The notes below the pieces were generated by a model that saw only the letters and a program-made list of their open reading frames with translations, was not told the DNA's origin and did not search any database. From Pseudohalioglobus lutimaris (lineage in GTDB: Bacteria > Pseudomonadota > Gammaproteobacteria > Pseudomonadales > Halieaceae), in the NCBI RefSeq assembly GCF_002866825.1, contig NZ_PKUS01000035.1, forward strand, positions 1 through 53,308: 53,308 nucleotides of DNA, written 5' to 3'. Position 1 is the first letter of the stretch, and the number at the start of each line of letters is the position of its first letter. This document shows, one piece after another, positions 8,312-16,400 of the stretch. A program made the position numbers and the translations under genes.

Positions 8312-9538
8312 ATGCACGTAGACTTGCACCCACGCTATGCGGATGACGCGGCCGCCACCGAGGCCAGCGGGTTGATCAGCGCCTGCGTGCACTGCGGGTT
8401 CTGCCTGGCAACCTGCCCCACTTACCTGGACAGTGGCGACGAACGCGACAGCCCCCGTGGGCGTATATACCTGCTCAAGCAGTTGCTCGAAGCGGGAGAG
8501 GCCGGCCCGGCAACCCGCCGTCATCTGGATCGCTGCCTCACCTGTCGCAGTTGCGAAACCACCTGCCCTTCAGGGATGCAATACGGCAAGCTCCTGGATA
8601 TCGGCAGGGGCATGATTGAGACCGAGGCACCGCGTCCGTTTCTCGAACGCGCCTGGCGCCGTGCGCTGCGCCTGGTGTTTTCCCGGCCTGCCCTGTTTGC
8701 AATGGTGTTGCGTCCGGGACAATGGTTGCGCCCACTGCTGCCACCCGCGCTGGCGCGCAAGATACCGGCACCACAGACCGTGGGCCCGCGACCAGACAGG
8801 CAGCATGCGCGTCGTATGCTGGTGCTGGAAGGCTGCGTGCAGGGTGCTGCCACGCCGGCAACCAATGCAGCAGCGACACGTCTGCTCGACAGTCTGGGTA
8901 TCAGCCTGGTTGCCGCACCACGCGCGGGATGCTGTGGCGCGGTGAACTATCACCTGGGCGCCCACCAGCAGGGCCTGGATAATATGCGCGCCAATATCGA
9001 TGCCTGGTGGCCTGAAATTGAAGCCGGCGCCGAGGCGATCGTGTCCAGCGCTACCGGCTGTGGCAGCATGATCGCCGACTATGGCAAGCTGCTGGCCTCA
9101 GACCCTGCTTACGCGGATAAAGCCGAACGCATCGCCCAGCTGCATAAGGACATCGCCCAGGTGATCGCCACCGAGGGACTCGCGAAGCTCAAGCTTGCGC
9201 CGGACGCAAGGAAGATCGCCGTTCACGTTCCCTGTAGCCAGCAACACGCGCTGGGACAGGGCACGGCGGTGACAGACATACTGCAGGGCCTGGGATTCCA
9301 GCTGGCCGTCACCCGGGACGACCATCTCTGCTGTGGATCGGCCGGCACCTACTCCATACTGCAGCGCGAGCGTAGTGAGCGACTGCGCAGGAACAAGCTG
9401 GCGGCACTGGAGACGGATAAGCCTGCGCTCATCGTGACCGCCAATGTGGGCTGCCAACTGCACCTGGGCGAGGACAGCAGTGTGCCCGTACGCCACTGGG
9501 TCGAATTCCTCGACGAGGTCGCGCATGGCGGGCGTTAA
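8312..9538 (+). CDS. glcF: Glycolate oxidase iron-sulfur subunit GlcF
   Basis: 408 residues from ATG at 8312, four bases after the glcE stop. An in-frame extension to 8258 lies inside glcE and has no family support. Two ferredoxin-type clusters are visible: C25-C28-C31-C35 and C75-C78-C81-C85. Two CCG blocks of the CCG/heterodisulfide-reductase domain follow (RAGCCGAVNYH and DHLCCGSAGTYSIL). Length fits E. coli GlcF (407). It links GlcDE to the respiratory chain. Confidence 0.95.
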   Translation: MHVDLHPRYADDAAATEASGLISACVHCGFCLATCPTYLDSGDERDSPRGRIYLLKQLLEAGEAGPATRRHLDRCLTCRSCETTCPSGMQYGKLLDIGRGMIETEAPRPFLERAWRRALRLVFSRPALFAMVLRPGQWLRPLLPPALARKIPAPQTVGPRPDRQHARRMLVLEGCVQGAATPATNAAATRLLDSLGISLVAAPRAGCCGAVNYHLGAHQQGLDNMRANIDAWWPEIEAGAEAIVSSATGCGSMIADYGKLLASDPAYADKAERIAQLHKDIAQVIATEGLAKLKLAPDARKIAVHVPCSQQHALGQGTAVTDILQGLGFQLAVTRDDHLCCGSAGTYSILQRERSERLRRNKLAALETDKPALIVTANVGCQLHLGEDSSVPVRHWVEFLDEVAHGGR

Positions 9539-9618
9539 GGGCGGAAACGGCTAAATAATTGCCTGTCGCGCCGGTTTACTGTATTAACGAGAACTCGAAT
9601 AAAAAGGACCGACACATA

Positions 9619-11286
9619 ATGAACCAATCCGTCGACAAACTGGTACTACAGGCCGCCTTTGATCGCGAGCAGCGCCATCCGCAACGCGTATTCATGACAC
9701 AGCCGATTAACGGCGAAGTGACCGAGTACACCTGGGGTGAAACGCTGGACCAGGCCAGGCGCATGGCCGCCCATCTGCGTTCTCTGGATCTACCCGAGAA
9801 CAGTAATATCGCCATGATCTCCAAGAACTGCGCCCACTTTGTGATCGCTGAACTGGCGATCTGGATGGCAGGCCACTGCACCGTGGCGCTGTATCCGACA
9901 CTCAACGCCGACACCGTGGCCTACATTCTCGATCACTCGGAGGCGCAGTTGCTGTTTGTCGGCAAGCTCGATAACTGGGAACACATGCAAGCCGGTGTAA
10001 AGGATAGTCTGCCCAGGATTGCCCTGCCGCTGGCGCCGCCGAATGATTACGACAAGTGGGACGAGATCATCGCCCGCCATGAGCCGATAAGTGACAACCC
10101 GGTCTGGCCCGCAGAGCAGCGCGCCCTGATCTGCTACACCTCCGGTAGCACAGGCCGCCCCAAGGGCGTGGCCCACTCATTCGGTTCGATTTCGGTACCC
10201 GCATCACTGCAGGGCCAGGTGCTCGACATCAACGAAGGCGACCGCATCATTTCCTACCTGCCCCTGGCACATGTGATGGAGCGGGCGCTGGTGGAAGCGG
10301 GCTCTATCTACCAGGGGGTGCATGTGTTCTTCGCGGAAGAACTGGATACCTTCCTCGCGGACCTGCGCCGGGCCAGACCCACTCTGTTTATCAGTGTGCC
10401 GCGACTCTGGCTCAAGTTTCAGTCAGGTGTGTTCCAGAAGTTCCCCGAGGAGAAACTGGAGCGCCTGCTGAAAATCCCCATCATCAAAAACATCGTGCGC
10501 AAAAAAGTGCTGGACGGCCTGGGACTGGGCAGCGTCCGCCTTGCCGCCAGCGGCTCGGCACCCATCCCGCCAGACCTGATCAAATGGTATGACAGGCTTG
10601 GCCTGAAGATAATGGAAGGCTACGGCATGACCGAGGACTTCGCCTACTCACACATGTCTACCGAAAACCAACGGGCACCCGGCTACGTGGGCGCGGAAGC
10701 ACTGGGTGTTGAGTCGCGGATATCCGCAAGCGGCGAAATTGAAATCAAGTCACCCGGCCTGATGCTCGGCTACTACAAGGAGCCCGGGCTGACCGCCGAG
10801 GTCATGACCGAAGACGGCTTTTTCAAAACCGGTGACCGCGGCGTTTATGACAACGGCTTGCTGCGCATCACCGGACGCGTAAAAGAATTGTTCAAAACCA
10901 GCAAAGGCAAATATGTGGCCCCGGTCCCGCTGGAAAACCTGATCAGTGCCGACAGCATAGTCGAGCAATGCTGCGTCGCCGGTTCCGGTCGTCCCGCGTG
11001 CTATGCCGTACTGCAACTGGCCGAAGCGCTGCGCGAAAGTCTCGATGATCCCGCCTTTCGCGAGAAAACCAGCGCTCACCTGGAACAGCTGCTGCACAGC
11101 GTCAATGGACAGGTGGAAGGCTATGAGCGGCTGCAGTTTCTGGCCGTTGCACGCGACTCCTGGCAGGTAGAGAACGAATTCCTGACCCCTACCCTGAAAA
11201 TCAAGCGCAACGTCATCGAAGCGGCCTACGAGCCGATGCTGGACCAGTGGTACGCATCAGGTCAGAAGGTTATCTGGCAGGATTAG
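9619..11286 (+). CDS. AMP-dependent long-chain acyl-CoA synthetase
   Basis: 555 residues from ATG at 9619, with AAGGA about ten bases upstream. It is an ANL-superfamily enzyme. The AMP-binding loop YTSGSTGRPKG sits at 173-183, followed by LPLAHVMERALVE, the substrate-pocket region GYGMTEDFAYSHM, the hinge FKTGDRG and ITGRVKELFKTSKGKYVAP near the C-terminus. These enzymes activate fatty acids via an acyl-adenylate to acyl-CoA, and the overall pattern resembles the bubblegum/FadD15-like branch. It lies 80 bases after glcF and one base before a GNAT gene. No glycolate-related role is evident. Confidence 0.88.
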   Translation: MNQSVDKLVLQAAFDREQRHPQRVFMTQPINGEVTEYTWGETLDQARRMAAHLRSLDLPENSNIAMISKNCAHFVIAELAIWMAGHCTVALYPTLNADTVAYILDHSEAQLLFVGKLDNWEHMQAGVKDSLPRIALPLAPPNDYDKWDEIIARHEPISDNPVWPAEQRALICYTSGSTGRPKGVAHSFGSISVPASLQGQVLDINEGDRIISYLPLAHVMERALVEAGSIYQGVHVFFAEELDTFLADLRRARPTLFISVPRLWLKFQSGVFQKFPEEKLERLLKIPIIKNIVRKKVLDGLGLGSVRLAASGSAPIPPDLIKWYDRLGLKIMEGYGMTEDFAYSHMSTENQRAPGYVGAEALGVESRISASGEIEIKSPGLMLGYYKEPGLTAEVMTEDGFFKTGDRGVYDNGLLRITGRVKELFKTSKGKYVAPVPLENLISADSIVEQCCVAGSGRPACYAVLQLAEALRESLDDPAFREKTSAHLEQLLHSVNGQVEGYERLQFLAVARDSWQVENEFLTPTLKIKRNVIEAAYEPMLDQWYASGQKVIWQD

Positions 11287-11287
11287 T

Positions 11288-11785
11288 ATGCCAGAGGTCA
11301 GCGTCTACTATCTGGACATGCGCTCCAGGGAGCAGTTACGGGCGTGTCCGCCAGCCCCCGGCCTGCTGCTGATGGAAGCGGAAGTGAAACAGTTTGCCCT
11401 CAATCGCTTTCTCTACACACAGGTTGGCGGCGACTGGCAGTGGACCGACCGGCTCAGTTGGAGCGAACGGCAATGGCGAGACTACGCCGAGGCTGACGAC
11501 CTGCGCACCTGGGTGGCCTACGTGGAGGGTTCTCCCGCCGGTTACTTCGAGCTGCAAAGCCAGCCAGAGCACGCAGTAGAGATCTGTATTTTTGGCCTCG
11601 CCCGGCCTTTTATCGGCAAAGGACTGGGCGGCCCGCTGCTGACACAAGCTATCGAGCAAGCATGGGACTGGGGCCAGACCCGTCGGGTGCTGGTCAACAC
11701 CTGCTCCCTGGACCACCCTTCTGCCCTGGCCAATTACCAGGCTCGTGGTATGCAGTTATACCGCACCGAGGTCGAACAAGGCTGA
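11288..11785 (+). CDS. GNAT-family N-acetyltransferase
   Basis: 165 residues, starting one base after the acyl-CoA synthetase stop, so the two are probably co-translated. The acetyl-CoA binding motif A is FIGKGLGGPLLTQAIEQAW, preceded by a beta strand (VEICIFGLA) and followed by a SALANYQARGMQLYRTE motif-B region typical of GNAT proteins. The N-terminal half with WTDRLSWSERQW resembles uncharacterised GNAT members. The substrate is unknown. The tight junction suggests a modifying partner of the acyl-CoA ligase, which is inference only. Confidence 0.8.
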   Translation: MPEVSVYYLDMRSREQLRACPPAPGLLLMEAEVKQFALNRFLYTQVGGDWQWTDRLSWSERQWRDYAEADDLRTWVAYVEGSPAGYFELQSQPEHAVEICIFGLARPFIGKGLGGPLLTQAIEQAWDWGQTRRVLVNTCSLDHPSALANYQARGMQLYRTEVEQG

Positions 11786-11789
11786 AGCC

Positions 11790-12371
11790 TCAGGGCGTGG
11801 CGGTTCTCGCCCTCAGCAACAACTCCAGGCGACTCTGCGCCAACAGCACTGACCGCTGGACCTCAAAGCCATCCAACAGCGTATTCAGACGCCCCTGGGA
11901 ATGTGGCGCGTAGCCCGGTAGCGCAGCGGGACGGGGCCGCAGTAGCAGCTCGGCGGACGAAACCATCGAGTATTTGTAATCCTGCTGCGGGCTGCGGGTG
12001 TTGTGTACACCAAAACAGTGCGCAAAAGCGCCGGGGGCAAGATGGGGCCGTAGCGTGTCCATCAGGGCGGAAACAGCCTCGGCATCAAGGTAATTGAACA
12101 GGTCCCAGAACAGGCATAGATCGAAGCGCACTTCATGCGGGAAAAACAGTAACTCACGCAGTTGCCGGCGCGTGATCTGCTCATCCTCCTCGTCTACTGC
12201 AAGCGGTAGCTCGGCAAACAGGTCGTTGTTATATAACCTGCAGGGAAGACCGGACAGAAACGCCATCGTTTCCGGCTGCACGGGACCGACGTGTAATATC
12301 GTCATTTGCGGCATGTTTTCCAACGCCGCAAACACATCGGGCAGCAGCTGGCTGCTCTGCTGCTCATTCAT
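11790..12371 (-). CDS. Methyltransferase-like protein, degenerate
   Basis: 193 residues. The layout suggests a class I SAM-methyltransferase fold: MTILHVGPVQPETMAFL in the position of motif I but lacking the GxGxG loop, and RFDLCLFWDLFNYLDAEAVSALM in the position of motifs IV/V, followed by LRPHLAPGAFAHCFG. The missing glycine loop implies weak or no SAM binding. It lies 21 bases downstream of the bactofilin gene on the same strand and is probably co-transcribed, so a cytoskeleton-linked role is possible. Function is not known. Confidence 0.6.
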   Translation of the reverse strand: MNEQQSSQLLPDVFAALENMPQMTILHVGPVQPETMAFLSGLPCRLYNNDLFAELPLAVDEEDEQITRRQLRELLFFPHEVRFDLCLFWDLFNYLDAEAVSALMDTLRPHLAPGAFAHCFGVHNTRSPQQDYKYSMVSSAELLLRPRPAALPGYAPHSQGRLNTLLDGFEVQRSVLLAQSRLELLLRARTATP

Positions 12372-12392
12372 GGGAAAGACTAACCGTCAGAA

Positions 12393-12917
12393 TCAGCCGC
12401 TTTTCAGGTCCAGCTCGGGCGCTGAGGAGCCGGCTTCCACCGAGGCTTTGGGGGCCAGCGCGACCTTGGCGGCAGGCTCACCGGGGTTCATGTCAATGGC
12501 GCCCTTGAAGATGGCACCATCCTCCAGGGTCATGCGCGGCGCAGTGATATTGCCACGTACATTACCCGAGCGTGAGATCATCACCATTTCATTGCCGCGA
12601 ACGTCACCGGACACCTCACCATCAATACGCACAATGCGAGCGATGATGTCGGCATTAACCTTGCCGGACTCCCCCACTGTGAGCTCATGGGCTCCCAAAT
12701 CGATAGTGCCCTCAACCTTACCCTGGATGAGCAGGTCCTCATCTCCAGTGACGGTGCCTTTGATCTCGATACTGGGTCCTATCATGGCAGTACTCCTTGA
12801 TGCTGAAGGGGTGTTGCTGGTCGCCGAAGGCGAAGCGGAAGAAGACGAAGCCGCTGGGCGTGCACTCGTCTGCGGCGTCGAAGATGGCGCCTGCTTGTTC
12901 TTATTGCGTTCAAACAT
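12393..12917 (-). CDS. Bactofilin family protein
   Basis: 174 residues from ATG at 12917, with AGGTG about nine bases upstream. A frame extends to 13004 but its extra residues lack support. The N-terminal 45 residues are Ser/Ala/Pro-rich and probably disordered. The DUF583 right-handed beta-helix then follows (IGPSIEIKGTVTGDEDLLIQG, LTVGESGKVNADIIA, VSGDVRGNEMVMI), with short turns of about 17 residues. Bactofilins polymerise without nucleotide into membrane-associated filaments that place cell-wall or polarity factors. No M23 peptidase neighbour is present, which is the common partner. Confidence 0.9.
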   Translation of the reverse strand: MFERNKNKQAPSSTPQTSARPAASSSSASPSATSNTPSASRSTAMIGPSIEIKGTVTGDEDLLIQGKVEGTIDLGAHELTVGESGKVNADIIARIVRIDGEVSGDVRGNEMVMISRSGNVRGNITAPRMTLEDGAIFKGAIDMNPGEPAAKVALAPKASVEAGSSAPELDLKSG

Positions 12918-13242
12918 CGAAATGTTCACCTCGCTCAAACCGGGCCAGACATCGTACCAGCGGCTTTTGGCTGGAGCCAGAGGCAAACTCGAGATTTTGG
13001 CCAAAACCTTGCAAAGGACGAATTCGTTATATCGAATGCATTTTTTCAGAACAAATCGTTGTTGGCGAAGCTAGCCCGGCTTTGCTTCTATTAACCAGTG
13101 CCTGCGGGCACCCTTCGCTGTATTGCTTCGCAGTTTGCGTCAAATACACGTACCTACAATTGAATCCAGCACCGCCAGCGGTGTGCGGGACATGGGTCCC
13201 GCGGCCTCGCGCGTTGCTCACGTCCCCCCGGAGGTTTTCTCT
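12918..13242. promoter_or_regulatory. Divergent control region with palindromes, bactofilin/rmf
   Basis: No gene seen. This 325-base stretch must carry both promoters. TTTTGGCCAAAA at 12995-13006 is a perfect 12-base palindrome about 80 bases upstream of the bactofilin start, and TGGCTGGAGCCA at 12968-12979 is a second inverted repeat. On the rmf side a possible -10 TACAAT lies at 13155-13160 (no well-spaced -35), and GCGGGAC/GTCCCGC at 13185-13202 forms a seven-pair hairpin with a four-base loop about 40 bases before the rmf start, which would lie in its leader RNA. Confidence 0.4.
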
Positions 13243-13446
13243 ATGAGAAGACAGAAGCGCGACATGAATTCCAGAGCATTCGACAAAGGTTACCAGGCAG
13301 GCGTGACAGGACGCAGCCAGGACGACTGCCCCCACGAGAACGATGCGCATCGACAGAGCTGGATCTCCGGCTGGCGCGAAGGCCGCTGCGACCAATGGGA
13401 TGGTCTGACCGGCATCTCCGGGTTCCACAAAATACGCGCAGTCTGA
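13243..13446 (+). CDS. rmf: Ribosome modulation factor
   Basis: 67 residues from ATG at 13243 with GGAGG at 13230-13234, eight bases upstream. The start RRQKRD, then AFDKGYQAGVTGRSQDDCP and SWISGWREGR, match E. coli RMF block by block. RMF binds the 30S subunit in stationary phase or starvation and drives formation of inactive 100S dimers. The protein is about 12 residues longer than the 55-residue E. coli form, with an extra tail DQWDGLTGISGFHKIRAV after the conserved GWRE block. It faces gdhB across a shared hairpin. A leader hairpin at 13185-13202 may affect mRNA stability. Confidence 0.9.
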   Translation: MRRQKRDMNSRAFDKGYQAGVTGRSQDDCPHENDAHRQSWISGWREGRCDQWDGLTGISGFHKIRAV

Positions 13447-13462
13447 ACACCCTCCACCAGTC

Positions 13463-13483
13463 GGCGCCCTGATTCAGGGCGCC
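13463..13483. terminator. Hairpin between convergent rmf and gdhB
   Basis: GGCGCCCTG at 13463-13471 and CAGGGCGCC at 13475-13483 form a perfect nine-pair stem with a three-base loop. It begins 17 bases after the rmf stop and contains the gdhB stop codon (13474-13476). There is no T-run on either side, so it is not a canonical intrinsic terminator. It may act as a bidirectional 3'-end stabiliser or with Rho. Confidence 0.45.
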
Positions 13484-16400
13484 ACAGCGCCGCGCAGGCT
13501 GCTCTGGGCCAGATCCAGCAGCTCGCGGTTTGCCACTGCAAACATGGCGAAATCGGGAGACTCGTTAGCGTGTAGCTGTGCAAGCATGTCCTGCCAGCGA
13601 CCCAGCAACACCTGTTCCTCCCCTTCCCAGCGCTGCACACAGGTCAGTATATTGCCGTCCTCAGGCATATACCTCAGCGCGCCCACTGCCAATGTGCGCT
13701 GCTGCCACTCCAGGTCCTCGAGATAGGTGTCGCGAGCCATCGCCTGCCACTCATTCTCAATCTTGGACGACAGTATCTGCGCGCTAAACCAGTCCAGCTC
13801 CAGGCGCTCGCCCATAAAGAAGTAGAGTCTGGCCACGTCCTGCATCGGCGCTTCAGTTTCCCCCGATACCTGGATAATACCCAGTGCCGTGTATATCTGG
13901 TGTGTACTGGCGATGCGCGCGGCGAGGTCTTCTCCTACACCCTGCTCCAGGTATTGCTCATACGTCGCCTGGTATTGCTCTGCAGCGCGACCGCGCAGCA
14001 TATCCGGAAAAGCATCCCCCAGTTGCTCAAGGCCGCCGCTGAACTCTTTCACCAGCGGTGTCGGCATCAGTTCGTGCCGGCGATTGCGCAAAAACCAGCG
14101 CGTGCCCCGCTTAACCAGGCGCAGCAACTTGAGCATCATGTCCAACTGCACATCACTGGGCACCTTGTGGTCCAGTAGTTCAATCCAGTCCCACAGCTCG
14201 CGCAGCCGGAACAGCTCCATTACCGTGATGTAGGCCCTGGCTACATCTGCCGCGGAGGCGCCGGTCGCCCTGGCCTGGCGCAGCACAAAATTCAAACCCA
14301 TGCGGTTGACGATATCGTTGGCCAATTGCGTGGACATAATCTCCCGGTGCAGGCGGTGGCCCTGCAGTTCGTCACCATAATGAGCCAGCATCTGCGGGGG
14401 AAAAGCGGTGGTGACCATGTCCGCCAGATAGGGATCAGCACCGAGGTCTGAATCAATCAACTGTTCCTTCAACACGGCCTTGCTGTAGGAGATAAGCACC
14501 GAAAGCTCCGGACGCGTCAACGCCTGCCCGTTGGCCCGCCGCTCGGTCAATTGTTCCTCCGTGGGGAGAAATTCCAGGGCGCGGTCGATACGACCGGCCT
14601 CTTCGAAGGACTGGATAAAGCGGCGGTATTCGCCGAACCGCTCCTCGGCCTGCATTTCCACCAGGCTGATCGCCTGCACCTGCCGGTAGTTGTTTTGCAG
14701 TACCAGTCGTGAAACGTCATCCGTCATCTCAACCAACAGCGTATTGCGCTGTTTCTCGGTGAGATCGCCGCGATTCACCACGGCATTCAACAAAATCTTG
14801 ATATTGACCTCATGGTCAGAGCAGTCCACACCGCCCGCATTATCGATGAAGTCGGTATTGGAGCGCCCTCCGGACAATGCGTACTCCACCCGGGCCAGCT
14901 GGGTCATACCGAGGTTGCCGCCCTCCCCGATCACCTTGCAGCGCAAGTCACTGCCATTGACCCGCAGGCCGTCGTTGGCCTTGTCGCCTACGTCCAGGTG
15001 CGTCTCGCGGGATGACTTCACATAGGTACCGATTCCGCCGTTCCAGAGCAGGTCCACTCGCGACCTGAGCAGTCGTGAAATCAACTCGTTGGGCGTCAGC
15101 TGCTGGGCCTCGATATCGAAACATTCGCGCATCTGCTCTGAAATCGGTATTGATTTGGCGTTTCGTGAAAAGACGCCACCTCCGGCGGAGATCAGTTCCT
15201 TGCTGTAGTCGGCCCAACTGGAGCGGGGCAGATGGAACAGACGCTCACGCTCTGCGTAACTCGACGACGCATCTGGCGTGGGGTCAATGAAAATGTGCAT
15301 GTGGTTGAAGGCCGCTACCAGGCGTATGTGCTGCGACAGCAACATGCCGTTTCCAAACACGTCGCCGGCCATGTCACCGATACCCACAACCGTAAAGTCC
15401 TGGTTCTGTACATCGACACCCATTTCACGGAACAGGCGCTGCACGGATACCCATGCGCCCTTCGCGGTAATGCCCATCTTCTTGTGGTCATATCCCGCAC
15501 TGCCCCCGGAGGCAAATGCATCGCCCAGCCAGAAGTCGTAATCCGCCGAGAGACTGTTCGCAATATCGGAGAACGTGGCCGTGCCCTTGTCGGCTGCAAC
15601 CACCAGGTAGGGGTCATCCTCGTCCTTCGCCACCACATGTGGCGGACGGATCACTGCCACATCGCCGCGATTGTCAGTGATATCCAGCAAACCGCGAATA
15701 AACAGCTTGTAACACTCAATTCCCTCCTGCTGCACCTCATCACGCGACATTTGCGCATTCAACTGGCGTGCGACAAATCCACCTTTGGCTCCCACCGGAA
15801 CGATGACGGCGTTTTTCACCTGCTGCGCCTTCACCAGCCCCAGTACCTCGGTGCGGAAGTCTTCCTGGCGATCGGACCAGCGCAGACCGCCGCGCGCAAC
15901 CTTGCCACCGCGCAGGTGCACACCTTCCATTCTCGGCGAGTAGACATAAACCTCGAAAAGCGGAACCGGCCTGGGAATATCAGGAATAGCGGAGGGACGC
16001 AATTTGAAGGAAATGTAGGGCTTGAGGCTACCGCCCACCTCGTGCTGGAAAAAGTTGGTGCGCAGCGTGGCCTTGATCAGCTTTACATACTGGCGAATGA
16101 TGCGATCCTGCCCCAGGTTCCCCACCTCCTCCAGCGCAGCGAGAATACGCTGCTCCACGTCCAGTTCACGCTCGCCGCGCCAGTCTTCATCACCATCAAA
16201 GACCGGTGAGAACCGCGTGAGGAAGAGTTCGACAATCAACGCCGTGATGTGCAGATGCTCCGCCGTGGTTTCGGCGATGTACTCAAGACTGTAGGGGAAA
16301 TTGAGTTGCAGCAGGTAGCGGGCATAGGCGCGCAGCAGCGCGATTTCCCGCCAACTCAGGCGGGTACCTATCAACAGGCGATTAAAGGAATCGCTCTCCG

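Noticed and set aside
12094-13074. 326-residue frame on the plus strand
   Set aside because: It is antisense to the bactofilin and methyltransferase-like genes, is Ser/Thr-rich and has no recognisable motif.
15232-16209. 325-residue frame on the plus strand
   Set aside because: Antisense shadow of the highly conserved catalytic region of gdhB.
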